From contig CAYNEM010000010.1 in assembly GCA_964396265.1 (NCBI GenBank), forward strand, positions 1 to 64,000: a stretch of 64,000 bases of DNA, read 5' to 3'. A program made the translations under genes and the position numbers. Positions 39,916 through 49,468 of this stretch are shown piece by piece (position 1 is the stretch's first letter; each line of letters starts with the position of its first letter). This DNA comes from EA-27 sp964396265 (GTDB lineage: Archaea > Thermoplasmatota > Thermoplasmata > RBG-16-68-12 > EA-27). The notes below the pieces were generated by a model, which worked only from the letters and a program-made list of their open reading frames with translations, did no database searches and had not been told where the DNA came from.

Positions 39916-42375
39916 TCAGAAGAAGTCCTCGAGGGTGAGCTTCTTCTCCGTGCGCCGAGGTCCCACAGGGTCCTCCGCTTCGACGTTCGCGAAGTCGTCG
40001 CTGAACAGGGACTTCTGCTTTGCGGGCTGCGTCCCCGTGAACAACGCTTTCTCGTCCCACCCGTACACCTCCGTGATGTACGCCAGCGTCTGCGCGACGC
40101 GCCGCGCGTAGTACTCCCAGTCCGGGGACTTGTCGAACGTGCGCCCGCTCAGGTAGGGCTCGACCTCCATCGGAGACTTCTTGTGATCCGTGACGACCCA
40201 CGAGACTTTCATCCCGGGCACGAACTCCTCGCCCATCTGCTCAAGCTTCCGGGCGGCGATCACGTTGCTCATCGAGTTCGGGTTCACGTAGTGCGTCTCC
40301 TCCTTGACGGTGCGGGAGATGACCAGCGTCCCCACGGAATCCTCGTCCGGCGCCGTGAAGGGGACCGTGCCGCCGCGCACGTCCCCCACGACCTGTTTCG
40401 CGAGGTCGATCGCCCCGTCCGCGTCTCCGTCCAGGATCCGGTCGAACACCGTCAGCTGCGCGCGGCTCTGGAGGTCGAATGCGTCCGTGCGGCGGATCTC
40501 GTACCCGCGCACGACGATCTCCCCCTCCGTCTCGGATGGCCAAGCGACCCTCCCGGCGTATCGCTTCTTTCGCCCGTGGCTGAACAGGCGACGGTAGATC
40601 TTGTCGACGTCCATCGTCACGCGGCCCTTCGAGAACCGTCCCGCCGTACGCTTCGCGAAGTCCAGGGACCCGTCACGGTCCGCCATCGGCGACTGGAAGA
40701 AGACGGAGTCCGTGTCCGCGTACACGACCTTCACGCCCTCCTTCTCGAGCTCCCCGATGATCCCTTGGACCGTCGAGCGCGCGAACGCCGTGATTGACGC
40801 GCCAACCTTGGGGTCGTTGAACCTGTAGAACGAGGAGGCGAGGACGCCGTAGAACGCGTTCATCAGGACCTTGATCGCGGCCTGGAGGCCGTCGTAGAAC
40901 TCCTTCATCTGCGGGTCGGTGGCCTCCTTCATCTTCTGGCGGACCTCCTCCCGGTCCCCCATGAGGTTCGTGAGGATCGCGGGAAGGAGTCCTTTCTTCA
41001 CGTCTGCCGACAGGAAACGCGCGCCCGTGGGGCTGGCAATCGTTCCCTCCGGGTGCACCGTCGTGAAGCAGATGTTGTTCTCGATGATCAAGGAGGGATA
41101 CATCGCGCGGAAGTCGAGGGAGATCACCCACTCGTATAGGCCGGGCTGCAGGCTGTGCACGTATCCGCCCTCGATCTGCTCCACGCGGCCTCCGCGCATC
41201 TTCATCATCGGCACCGCGACGCGCGCTCGGTCCGCGGCTCGGATGAGGATTGAGTCAATCAGATTCGACGTCCGGCCGTGGAGGACATCCTCGAGGGGCA
41301 GCCTGCCCACCGCTGCCAAGTCGAGCGTCTTCTCGATCCGTCGAACGCGCTCGAGGATCTTCAGGGACAGCTCCGCGTCGTTGATGCAATACCGGATGAC
41401 CTTGTCCTGGTCCTTCTCCCATTCCTCGTCGATCTTGCGACGCGCGAGCTCGTGCTTCCCCTCGCCGAGGAGTTGCTTCGCGACGTAGTCCAGGGTCTCC
41501 TGCTTCATCCGAAGGCTGAGCCGCTCCGCCTTGACGGCCCACCAAACGTCCGTGATGATCCGCCCGTCGACCCTCCAGAAGCGCTCCCCGAGGTGGAAGA
41601 ACCCCTCGTGGTTCCTTCCGAGGAGCAACTCCTCGATCTTGTGCACCTTCCCCCGCTCCACGAGGACGGGGAGGTCGTAGCCGTCGATGTTGTACCCGGA
41701 CACGATGTCGGGGTCAAGCTCCTCGACGACCTTCACGAACCGCTCGATGATCTGTTTCTCGTCGCCCGTCAGGATCATCGTCTTCATCGCATCGCCCTCA
41801 CGGTACGCGATTCCGATGCACAGGATCCTCTGATCCTTCATGCTGTTCTCGATGTCGAACGAGAGGATCCGAAGCGCCGGACGGAACGCCTCGCAGGGCT
41901 CGAATGAGGACGCGACGACGAACAGGTCCGTCGTGTAGATCTCCCCGGGGTCTCGCTCCTCGCCGACCACGCGGACCGCGGCGCCCAGATCCATGTCGTA
42001 GATGAAGCGGTGCTGGAACGGGATGTCGGCCTCGAGGGGGGTCGACCCGTACCGGCGGCATCGTTCCCGATACTCCGGCGTCTTCCAGGGGTGATGGAGG
42101 ACGACCCGCGTGCACGGCGTCGCCTTGCCCTCGACCTCGAGGGCCACGTCCTCCAAGCGGTCCACGCCGGGGTCGTTCGCGAGGGACGCCCGCAGGCTGG
42201 CCGGCGGATTGATCGCGAAGAAGTACGGCTTGAACCCCGGGTACTCGACCGCGATGCTCTTCCCCTCCCGCGTGCGGCCGAACAGCTGGATCACAGGGCG
42301 CTGCGCGGACTCCGGCCCTGCCTTCGGCTCGCGGCGGTACGATGCAGTGAGGATCCGCACGTCGTAGGTCCCCAT
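39916..42375 (-). CDS. polB: Family-B DNA polymerase
   Basis: Replicative or repair polymerase with proofreading. 819 residues. Exonuclease motif I is in LRILSFDIENS, the second in NIDGYDLPVL; polymerase motif A SLDFRAMYPSLIIENNIC is near 415, motif B (KVLMNAFYGVLAS) near 500, and motif C YADTDSVFF near 553, all with catalytic Asp present. The C-terminus KKLTLEDFF fits a PCNA-binding PIP box (K-x2-L-x2-FF). No intein at the usual insertion points. It starts at ATG 42375, 1 base from the GTPase stop. Confidence 0.97.
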   Translation of the reverse strand: MGTYDVRILTASYRREPKAGPESAQRPVIQLFGRTREGKSIAVEYPGFKPYFFAINPPASLRASLANDPGVDRLEDVALEVEGKATPCTRVVLHHPWKTPEYRERCRRYGSTPLEADIPFQHRFIYDMDLGAAVRVVGEERDPGEIYTTDLFVVASSFEPCEAFRPALRILSFDIENSMKDQRILCIGIAYREGDAMKTMILTGDEKQIIERFVKVVEELDPDIVSGYNIDGYDLPVLVERGKVHKIEELLLGRNHEGFFHLGERFWRVDGRIITDVWWAVKAERLSLRMKQETLDYVAKQLLGEGKHELARRKIDEEWEKDQDKVIRYCINDAELSLKILERVRRIEKTLDLAAVGRLPLEDVLHGRTSNLIDSILIRAADRARVAVPMMKMRGGRVEQIEGGYVHSLQPGLYEWVISLDFRAMYPSLIIENNICFTTVHPEGTIASPTGARFLSADVKKGLLPAILTNLMGDREEVRQKMKEATDPQMKEFYDGLQAAIKVLMNAFYGVLASSFYRFNDPKVGASITAFARSTVQGIIGELEKEGVKVVYADTDSVFFQSPMADRDGSLDFAKRTAGRFSKGRVTMDVDKIYRRLFSHGRKKRYAGRVAWPSETEGEIVVRGYEIRRTDAFDLQSRAQLTVFDRILDGDADGAIDLAKQVVGDVRGGTVPFTAPDEDSVGTLVISRTVKEETHYVNPNSMSNVIAARKLEQMGEEFVPGMKVSWVVTDHKKSPMEVEPYLSGRTFDKSPDWEYYARRVAQTLAYITEVYGWDEKALFTGTQPAKQKSLFSDDFANVEAEDPVGPRRTEKKLTLEDFF

Positions 42376-42376
42376 G

Positions 42377-43558
42377 TCACACCCGCGCCACGATCTTCAC
42401 GACGTCCCCCGCGCGCAGGGCGTGGTCCGCGCCGACGACCATCTTCGTCCTCGCGTCGATCGCGCGGATGAAATTCTTGGCGAAGTCCGTGTGCACGCGG
42501 CCGGCTAGGTCCCTTGCCGTACATCCACGCGGAACGAGGAGGGCGTCCGGAAGCACGTTCCCCTTCTTGTCCGTCCAGTGCGTCTCGTCCTCGACAGGGT
42601 ACACGACGATGCGGTCGAGGAGCTTGAACACGACAGCCTCCACGCACGCCTGCACACCCGTGGAGCCGAACTTCGCAAGGAAGTGGTGCACTTTCTCCAG
42701 CGCCTTCCGCTGATCCTCCGTGAGGCTGGCGCCCTCGCGCACGGTGAACGCGGAGGCCCCGGGGAGGTAGTCCACGAGGCCCGCCTTGGCGGCGCGCCGA
42801 AGCGCGAACTCGTAGTACGCGGACGTCGGGATGACCTCGTATCCCACGAGCGACCGGAGCCTGTGCATGTTCTCCTCCGGTGCGAGGTCCGCCTTGTTCG
42901 CCCCCAGAAGCATCGGCTTCCCGCGCCGCCTAAGCGCGTTCGCGAGGGGCACGAAGTCCTCGGCGGAGGCGGTCATCGCCGGAGCGCCGACATCCTTCAC
43001 CGCCTGGGCCACCTGGGCCTCCGACAACCCGAGGCCCGCGAGCCGCTCCTGGATCGTGCGCTCGACGGGGACGTCGGCGAGGGATGCGCGGCGCGCGTTC
43101 TTCTCCCAGTCCCGCGCAAGGATGCCCGCGATCCAATACGACAGCTCGGACTCGAGGAACGTCACGTCCTCGGTCGGGTCGTGGTTCCCCTTGGCGGGGT
43201 TCCCCTCGAAGTCCGTGCGCCCGCTCGCGTCGACGATGTGGATGAACGCCGCCGCCTGCCGCAGGTCGTCGAGGAACTTGTTCCCGAGGCCTCGGCCCTC
43301 GTGCGCCTTCGGGACAAGCCCCGCGACGTCAAGCATCTCGACCGGCACCAGGCGCGTCCCGTCCTCGCACGCCCCGTGCACGGGGTTGCACGGCCTGCCG
43401 ATCTCGTTGTGGGGGCAACGGACGCGGACGTACGCGACGCCGCGGTTCGGCTGGATCGTCGTGAACGGGTAGTCCGCGATCTGCGCGGGGGCCAAGGTCG
43501 CGGCGCTGAAGAACGTCGACTTCCCGACATTGGGCTTCCCGACGAGGCCGACCTCCAT
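42377..43558 (-). CDS. OBG-type GTPase (YchF/archaeal Obg) with TGS domain
   Basis: 393 residues. G1 GLVGKPNVGKSTFF at the N-terminus, DYPFTTI switch I, DVAGLV G3, and NKAD for G4 give a GTPase; the coiled-coil insert (RTIQERLAGLGLSEAQV) and a C-terminal TGS domain (RTKMVVGADHALRAGDVVKI) match archaeal Obg-like proteins that bind ribosomes. G1 and G4 are intact. It is followed by polB. The start of MEVGLVGK is the only possible one. Confidence 0.95.
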   Translation of the reverse strand: MEVGLVGKPNVGKSTFFSAATLAPAQIADYPFTTIQPNRGVAYVRVRCPHNEIGRPCNPVHGACEDGTRLVPVEMLDVAGLVPKAHEGRGLGNKFLDDLRQAAAFIHIVDASGRTDFEGNPAKGNHDPTEDVTFLESELSYWIAGILARDWEKNARRASLADVPVERTIQERLAGLGLSEAQVAQAVKDVGAPAMTASAEDFVPLANALRRRGKPMLLGANKADLAPEENMHRLRSLVGYEVIPTSAYYEFALRRAAKAGLVDYLPGASAFTVREGASLTEDQRKALEKVHHFLAKFGSTGVQACVEAVVFKLLDRIVVYPVEDETHWTDKKGNVLPDALLVPRGCTARDLAGRVHTDFAKNFIRAIDARTKMVVGADHALRAGDVVKIVARV

Positions 43559-43609
43559 GCGGGGTGGGAAGGGGAAGGCGCTAGAAGTAGCTTAGCGAGG
43601 GTGGGGAGA

Positions 43610-46600
43610 CTACCGGGCGGAGGCCTGGCGTCGCCGACGAGCTCGGACCGCGAGAAGGAGCACGACCACCGCCAAAGCAGCTGGGGCCACGTCGGAGAAC
43701 TCCGGGATGGGCAGCGTCGTCCGGGAGTCCCCGGTCGAGTCGGAATCGTCATACTCGATCGTGATGGTGCCGCTCCCGAACGAGTGAGCGAGCAGGAGCC
43801 GAACGACCTGATTCGAGTTGAGCGTCTTCTGCGCCACGGAGGTGGCCAAGCACTGGATGTCGTCCCCGAACGAAGTCGCATCGAGACACATTTGGATCGT
43901 CTCGTCGACCGAGTCCGTGTTCTTGTTCCAGATCTCGATCCTGACGTCGTAATCCGCCCCTCCCGTGTTCGACAGATCGAGCAGTGTCTCCCAATCCCCC
44001 GCAACGATCGTCTGGCTCGTCGTTGCGTCGACATACCAGCAGGCGGTTTCAGTCGTACTCAACGTGATCGTCTTGGCGACCCCCGACCCTTTCGTCGACG
44101 ATGCGACTTTGTTGTGGGTGCAGGCAGTCTCACTCGCGTGATTCGTATCGCGGAACCAGAACGCCCCGTTGCCCGAGATGTCCATGACCACCGGCGGCCC
44201 CGAGGAACTTCGGACGCCGCCACCCGCCCCGCCTCGCGTACCCGTCGAACTCGCGCGGTCGGCCACCCCCGCCCAGTCCGCCGTGACCGCCACGAACTGC
44301 GTGCCGTTGAACAGGGTGCCGAGCAGGGAGACCCCGACCTCGATCTCGTCGCCGCCAATGCCCCGTTCGAGAGCGGACTCCCAGACCCATTTCACGCCAT
44401 CGAATTGGTAGACGCTTGCGTTCAGCGCGCGCCCCGCCCGGCCACGGACCTCGAGCATGCGGTCCGCGGAGACACCGTCGATATCGAACCCGCTCGGGGT
44501 GCGCGCGTCCGTGTCGACGAAGAATCGGACGTAGTCCTGCCCCACGAGCGGCGGCGGGGGTCCGCTCGGGGGAGACTGAGGGCCTCCACCGGGTGCTTCC
44601 GGCGGCGGTCGGACGGGTTTGTGCGGGGTCAGCCCGCCTTCCAGAGCGTCGCCGCCAAGCCTCGCATAGAACGACATCCGGTTCCCGGAAACGTTCCCGT
44701 CCCGGCTGAGGATGTTCAGGGACCGCCTCGAAATCGGGCTCGGGCCGGGGTCCATGTCAACCTGAGGCGAGGACCAGTCTTCGAAAAGGCCGTCGATCAC
44801 CTTCTCCGCGGGCCGTTCCGTCACGTAGGCCCTGGCCTCCGGCCCGACGATGGCGAAGGGGACCTCTGGGGGGTCGATCGTCACGTCTGTCACGATCGCG
44901 GTCACCAAGGTTTCGGCTGGCAACCCAATCGAGTCCACGCTGATCGTGCGCACGGTCGAGAGGCCGGCGGGCACGACGAACGGGAGGATGGGGTCGGGGG
45001 TGAAGACCGCGCCACCTCGCATGACGAGCTGAACCCCTTCCACGTGAATCTCGGCGTCGCCGAGCGAGCGGAACGTTAAGGTCAGGAACGGCTGCCGTCC
45101 TCCGGATAGTGTGGTCGTCTCCGGGGACTGTTCGATCAACAGCGCACCGGAGTCCTTCCCGATCGGCACAAGGGTGTGGCTCGTCTCCCCGGCATTGTCG
45201 TCGGACGCGAACCGAACACGCATCAGCTCTTCCGACAGCCCTTCCAGAGCATCCCGAGGCACGGAAACTTCCATCCGGTCCTTTTGCGACGTGCCAATCG
45301 ACGCGTCAACCGAGAGGGCGGTCACAAACCCGGACCAGTCGTCCCGGGCGCGCCCTGCGCCGTCGTACCGGAGGAGCCTGGATTCTCCAATCTCGGGGCC
45401 CGACCCGGAGCCGAGGTCCGACCCGGAGACGCGGACCGCGTAGTCCGCTCCCATGTCGCCCATGTCGTAGCCCGTGGTCTCGTCTCCATCCACGTCGAGG
45501 AACGCGTACATCGTCTCCCAGTCGGCGGCTGAGAATATCTCCTGGGCCTCAACGCCTATGAGCAGGAAGACCGAACTGTTGTCGGAAGCCACCCTCGTCC
45601 TTGAGATCTGCACGTTCGGGTTCGCCGATGGCGTGCCGCCAAGGTATTCGGGCACTGCCGCCCAATCATCGAATTCGCCGTTTATGACGATGCCGGGAGG
45701 TGTTCCCGGGGCCAGATAGAACGCTGTGGCTGCGAAGAGCATGAGGAGCGAGGCGCCGATTGCGATGTACCGAGGCATGAGGCTCTGCCGGGGGAGCCGG
45801 AACTCCGCGATTGCGACGCCGTTGACGAAACCCGTGCCGTTGACGAGCCCGTTCACGCGCCCTCGGCCGTTCACCATGCCCTGCCCGTTGACGAGGCCCC
45901 GGCGCCCCTCGAACCCGGAAAGCCGGCGGCCGGTCGGCTGCGCTGGAGGCGAGACCGGCGAAGGAAGGGTAGGCTCGATGTCGTGTGTCGGAGGCGCCCT
46001 CGAGGGCTCGATCTCATCGTGGTGCTTCTCCGGAGTGAAGAAGCGCACTACCGCCACCTTGACTAGGCGTGCCTCGGCGGGAGCGACGCCCGGGATCGCC
46101 GCGATCTGCACGACGTCCGCATGTTCGACTTGCTCGAGGTCCTGGAAGAATCCGCAGACCGCGTCTGCTGCGCGCTTCGAGACGCCGGGGACCCTTGAAA
46201 GGAAGACGAGCATGGAGCGCTTCCCGGCGATCACGGCGCGCGACACCTCGGGCTCCAGGGGCGGAGGCGGCGCCTTGTCCTCCCCGACGATCGCGCGCTG
46301 GAGCTCGTCGAGGAGTTGGTCCTCCTCTACGGTCGGGACACGGTCCGGCGGCGCGGCGCCCACCCGATCTTCCAGCGCGAGCCGGTGGCCGCACACCGAA
46401 CAAATCAATGCGTCGGGCTGCTGGGGCTCCCCGCACTCGGGGCAGTCAATAGTCTCCGCCAGTATCCCGAGGCTCTCAAGCGCCTCTGCCGCGGACCGCA
46501 GCGCTGCGTCCTCCTCCTTCGAAGCCTCCGTCCCACCCGGAACGACGGTCTCCCCGGTCGCGGCGCCCGGCCGTCCCGCATCGGGGGCCTCCACGGACAC

Positions 46601-47584
46601 GGCCTCCGGAGAGGGCTCAGCCTCCATCGGGGGCTGACCCACGACTTCACGCAAGATCTGTGCCGCGGCGCTGAGCCCCTTCGCTGCTTCGAGGGCTCGC
46701 GCCTTGGCCTGAAGCGCCCGGCCATGGCCGGGGGAAACCTGCAGGGTGGCATCTAGGGCGCTCAGCGCCTCGGCCGGATGCCCCAATGAGAGCAGGAGGC
46801 AGGCCCGCGCGTAGAGAAGCGCCGGGTCGTCGGGGTGCTCGAGGAGCCGCACGTCGTAGTATGCGAGGAGGCCCTTCTCCTCTTCGCGACCGACCTCCTT
46901 CCGGAAGTCCGCATCGATCTCCTCGCCATCGAACACTGCACCGCAGTCGTGGCACCTCGTCGAGAACAATGACGTGACCGTCCCGCACAGAGGGCACTCG
47001 GACTCCTCCGACAGCACTTCGTCCTTCGTCCTCTGCTGTCCAATCACGAGCAGGAATCGAAGAGCCTCGCGAATCTGCGCCGCATTCTCGGGACCGATGC
47101 CCGGGACCTTCGCGATCTCCGCCTCCGGCGCCTGCTGGATCTTCCAGAGGCGGTTGTATCCGGCCTTGCACAGCGCCTCCGCCCGCTCCCTCCCCACGTT
47201 CGGAATCTGCGCGACCTCGCGGACGTCCTCCTCCCCGTACTCGCCCTGGATACGCCGCTTGAACCTCTCCCATCCTGCCCCGACGAGCGGGAGGATGGTG
47301 CCGCAATTGGGGCACGTCTCCGCGCGCGGGGGCACGTGCGACCTGCAGGCGGGACACGTCGGCCCCTCCGGCTTCACGATGTCCTGGAACGGGAAGCGCG
47401 CATTGCACGCGCTGCACGCGAAGTGCGTGGGGTTCGAGGCGCCGCAATCTTCGCACTCGATGTCGGGACCGACCTCCCCGAGCCCGTCGCGGACCTCGAC
47501 CGTGCTGCACGATTGGCACACGGACAGCGGAAGCAGCTTCCCGAAGCACAACGGGCAGTCGGACAGCTCGGAGACCGCAGGCAT
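43610..47584 (-). CDS. 1324-residue zinc-ribbon/HhH/TPR membrane protein with VNG repeats
   Basis: Cytoplasmic part: three zinc ribbons in residues 10-93 (CPLC, CQSC, CEDC, CSAC, CPAC, CPNC), an HhH pair at 121-173 (IPNVGRERAEAL, VPGIGPENAAQI), another ribbon at 197-214, TPR-like helices at 240-300, a fifth ribbon at 381-398, and a second HhH region near 455-510. Then five Val-Asn-Gly units (GLVNGQGMVNGRGRVNGLVNG) at 561-588, a transmembrane helix at about 601-625, and a 680-residue external part with two DOMON/CBM9-like openings (NGEFDDWAAVPEY, DGLFEDWSSP). It ends PIPEFSDVAPAALAVVVLLL then RARRRR, a PEF-like sorting tail. Fused stress- or nucleic-acid-sensing and surface functions are an inference. 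Confidence 0.85.
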   Translation of the reverse strand: MPAVSELSDCPLCFGKLLPLSVCQSCSTVEVRDGLGEVGPDIECEDCGASNPTHFACSACNARFPFQDIVKPEGPTCPACRSHVPPRAETCPNCGTILPLVGAGWERFKRRIQGEYGEEDVREVAQIPNVGRERAEALCKAGYNRLWKIQQAPEAEIAKVPGIGPENAAQIREALRFLLVIGQQRTKDEVLSEESECPLCGTVTSLFSTRCHDCGAVFDGEEIDADFRKEVGREEEKGLLAYYDVRLLEHPDDPALLYARACLLLSLGHPAEALSALDATLQVSPGHGRALQAKARALEAAKGLSAAAQILREVVGQPPMEAEPSPEAVSVEAPDAGRPGAATGETVVPGGTEASKEEDAALRSAAEALESLGILAETIDCPECGEPQQPDALICSVCGHRLALEDRVGAAPPDRVPTVEEDQLLDELQRAIVGEDKAPPPPLEPEVSRAVIAGKRSMLVFLSRVPGVSKRAADAVCGFFQDLEQVEHADVVQIAAIPGVAPAEARLVKVAVVRFFTPEKHHDEIEPSRAPPTHDIEPTLPSPVSPPAQPTGRRLSGFEGRRGLVNGQGMVNGRGRVNGLVNGTGFVNGVAIAEFRLPRQSLMPRYIAIGASLLMLFAATAFYLAPGTPPGIVINGEFDDWAAVPEYLGGTPSANPNVQISRTRVASDNSSVFLLIGVEAQEIFSAADWETMYAFLDVDGDETTGYDMGDMGADYAVRVSGSDLGSGSGPEIGESRLLRYDGAGRARDDWSGFVTALSVDASIGTSQKDRMEVSVPRDALEGLSEELMRVRFASDDNAGETSHTLVPIGKDSGALLIEQSPETTTLSGGRQPFLTLTFRSLGDAEIHVEGVQLVMRGGAVFTPDPILPFVVPAGLSTVRTISVDSIGLPAETLVTAIVTDVTIDPPEVPFAIVGPEARAYVTERPAEKVIDGLFEDWSSPQVDMDPGPSPISRRSLNILSRDGNVSGNRMSFYARLGGDALEGGLTPHKPVRPPPEAPGGGPQSPPSGPPPPLVGQDYVRFFVDTDARTPSGFDIDGVSADRMLEVRGRAGRALNASVYQFDGVKWVWESALERGIGGDEIEVGVSLLGTLFNGTQFVAVTADWAGVADRASSTGTRGGAGGGVRSSSGPPVVMDISGNGAFWFRDTNHASETACTHNKVASSTKGSGVAKTITLSTTETACWYVDATTSQTIVAGDWETLLDLSNTGGADYDVRIEIWNKNTDSVDETIQMCLDATSFGDDIQCLATSVAQKTLNSNQVVRLLLAHSFGSGTITIEYDDSDSTGDSRTTLPIPEFSDVAPAALAVVVLLLAVRARRRRQASAR

Positions 47585-47585
47585 T

Positions 47586-48314
47586 TCACTCCGCCCCCCG
47601 GGTAACCGTCTGAGCCTTGACGATCATTTCTCGAGCGGCTTTGAACTTCGGGCTGAGTTCAAGCGCCTTCTCGAAGCACAGGACCGACGCCTTCACGCGT
47701 TTATCCTCCATGAGGACGCGCCCCTTGTGGAACCAAGCGTCGGCGTAGTCCGGACGCTTCTGGAGGAGTGCATTGTAGCAATCGAGCGCGGCGTCGTGCC
47801 GTCCGAGGGCCGCGAGCGCCGAGCCCTTGTTCATGAGCGCCAATGTGTAGTCCGGATCCGCTGCGAGCGCCCTCTCGAAACAAGCGAGCGCCTCCTCCGC
47901 ACGCCCCCGACGCGCGTGCAGGATGCCGCGGTTCATCCAGACGAGCTCGCTGTTCGGGGCGAGGCGGAGGGCGGTATCGAGCGCGACCTGAGCCCGTTTG
48001 AAGTTGTTCACGTGCAGGAGCGCGACCGCCTTGTTCACCCAGGCCTCGACGTAGTTCGGACGGATGGCGATGGCGTGGTTGTGGCACTTGAGCGCCTCTA
48101 TCCCGCGACCGAGGGCCTCCAGGACGACGCCCTTGTTATTCCACGCATACGCGTTCTCCGCATCCACTTCGAGCGCCCCGTTGTACGCCTTCAGCGCGGC
48201 CCCGAGATCGCCGTCCCGCAGCGCGTTGTTGCCTTCGCGGATGCAGGCGGCCGCACGCGCGATGCTCCTTCGGGAGGAAGTTGCAATGGAGGCCTTCCGG
48301 GCGACGGCGGCCAT
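47586..48314 (-). CDS. TPR-repeat protein
   Basis: 242 residues with about six tetratricopeptide repeats (motif A..NKG..L..LGR..EA..C...A), from residue 25 to the end. ATG 48314 is about 31 bases from the TATATAAG box, giving a nearly leaderless message. TPR arrays bind partner peptides; the next gene downstream on the same strand is the zinc-ribbon/TPR membrane protein with only one base between them, so the two are co-transcribed and may interact. Confidence 0.88.
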   Translation of the reverse strand: MAAVARKASIATSSRRSIARAAACIREGNNALRDGDLGAALKAYNGALEVDAENAYAWNNKGVVLEALGRGIEALKCHNHAIAIRPNYVEAWVNKAVALLHVNNFKRAQVALDTALRLAPNSELVWMNRGILHARRGRAEEALACFERALAADPDYTLALMNKGSALAALGRHDAALDCYNALLQKRPDYADAWFHKGRVLMEDKRVKASVLCFEKALELSPKFKAAREMIVKAQTVTRGAE

Positions 48315-48344
48315 GCTGTGGCTCCGAACGAGTAATACTAGTGC

Positions 48345-48352
48345 TATATAAG
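48345..48352. promoter_or_regulatory. Shared TATA box between two divergent operons
   Basis: TATATAAG, nearly symmetric, lies 31 bases from the TPR gene start (48314) and 38 bases from DUF1611 (48390). One box can position polymerase both ways, which would co-regulate the divergent operons. Confidence 0.6.
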
Positions 48353-48389
48353 CGGATTGACCGCAATACCAACGGCGGAGGCTGATACG

Positions 48390-49445
48390 ATGGAACGGGC
48401 GCTCATCCTCGCGGAAGGCTCGTTCGGCAAGGCCGGCGGCAAGACCGCGAACGGACTCGTGCGCCACTCCCGCCGGTTCCAGATCGTCGGCGTGATCGAC
48501 TCCACGCTCGCAGGGAGGGACGCGGGCGAGGTACTGGACGGCATCCGGAATGGAATCCCGATCGTCGCGAACCTGCGGGAGGGGCTCGCGCTTCGCGCCG
48601 AAGCGCTCGTCATCGGGGTCGCAACCTTTGGCGGCTACATCCCGCAGGAGTTCCGCCTCGCGATCAAGGACGCCATCGCGAATAGCCTCAACGTCGTCGC
48701 CGGCCTCCACGAGTACCTGAACGACGACACGGAATTCTCCGCGATGGCCGCGGCTCAAGGCGTCCGCCTCGAGGACGTGAGGAAGCCTCGGCCGCTCCGG
48801 GAGCTCCAGCAGTTCAGCGACCGCTGCCGCCAACTGCCGTGCCTCCGCCTCCCTGTGCTCGGGACCGATGGGGCGATCGGGAAGCGCACGACCGCGATCA
48901 TTCTCACGGAGGCATTGACCATGGCAGGGGTCCGGGCGACCTTCGTCGCGACCGGCCAGACAGGCCTGCTGCAGGGCGCGGAGTACGGAGTCCCGATCGA
49001 CGCGATCAAAGGGGACTTCATGGTCGGGGAGCTCGAGGCGGAGATCGCGCGGGCTTACGAGGAGACGCGGGCGCAGGTGGTCGTGGTCGAGGGCCAGGGG
49101 AGCATCAGCCATCCAGCGTACGTCTGCGGCACGCGGGCGATCTGCATGGCGGCGATGCCCCAGGCGATCGTCCTGCAGCACGCGCCCGCGCGCACCGTCC
49201 GGCGCTTCCGCTCCGACGTGGTGCAATGGCCGATGCCCAAGGTCGAGGACGAGATCCGCATGCTGGAGGTCTTCTCGCCGGGCAAGGTCATCGCCATCAC
49301 GCTGAACCACGAGGAGATGACCCGCGAGCAAGTGGACGGAGCCGCGCGGGAATACGAAGCCAAGTACGGCCTGCCGACGTGCGACCCCCTGTGGCACGGG
49401 GTCGACAAGGTCGTGGCGGCGGTCCGGTCTCGGCTCACGTCTTAA
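48390..49445 (+). CDS. DUF1611 family protein (DgcN-like N-acetyltransferase relative)
   Basis: 351 residues from ATG 48390, with GGAGG 8 bases upstream. N-terminal Rossmann-like domain (RALILAEGSFGKAGGKTANGLVRHS, VGVIDSTLAGRDAGEVLDG), then a P-loop-like domain with VLGTDGAIGKRTTA near 160-173. This is the DUF1611 arrangement. Characterised members (DgcN) acetylate D-glutamate in D-Glu catabolism; whether this archaeal one does the same is unknown. Followed 23 bases later by phosphopantothenate synthetase with its own TTAAG box. Confidence 0.85.
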   Translation: MERALILAEGSFGKAGGKTANGLVRHSRRFQIVGVIDSTLAGRDAGEVLDGIRNGIPIVANLREGLALRAEALVIGVATFGGYIPQEFRLAIKDAIANSLNVVAGLHEYLNDDTEFSAMAAAQGVRLEDVRKPRPLRELQQFSDRCRQLPCLRLPVLGTDGAIGKRTTAIILTEALTMAGVRATFVATGQTGLLQGAEYGVPIDAIKGDFMVGELEAEIARAYEETRAQVVVVEGQGSISHPAYVCGTRAICMAAMPQAIVLQHAPARTVRRFRSDVVQWPMPKVEDEIRMLEVFSPGKVIAITLNHEEMTREQVDGAAREYEAKYGLPTCDPLWHGVDKVVAAVRSRLTS

Positions 49446-49447
49446 GG
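49441..49447 (+). promoter_or_regulatory. TATA-like box before the pantothenate gene
   Basis: CTTAAGG overlaps the last codon of DUF1611, 22-28 bases before GTG 49469. It supports that start and a leaderless transcript. Confidence 0.45.
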
Positions 49448-49468
49448 CGGCGCGCGATTACCGCCGGC

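Noticed and set aside
47586..49397. 603-codon minus-strand frame covering the TPR gene and DUF1611
   Set aside because: Only its last 242 codons make a TPR protein. The rest is antisense to DUF1611, which has a ribosome site and conserved motifs.
48839..49468. Extension of the phosphopantothenate synthetase frame upstream to 48839
   Set aside because: It overlaps DUF1611 in another frame with Arg/Gly/Asp-rich content; family homology begins at GTG 49469, next to a TATA-like box.
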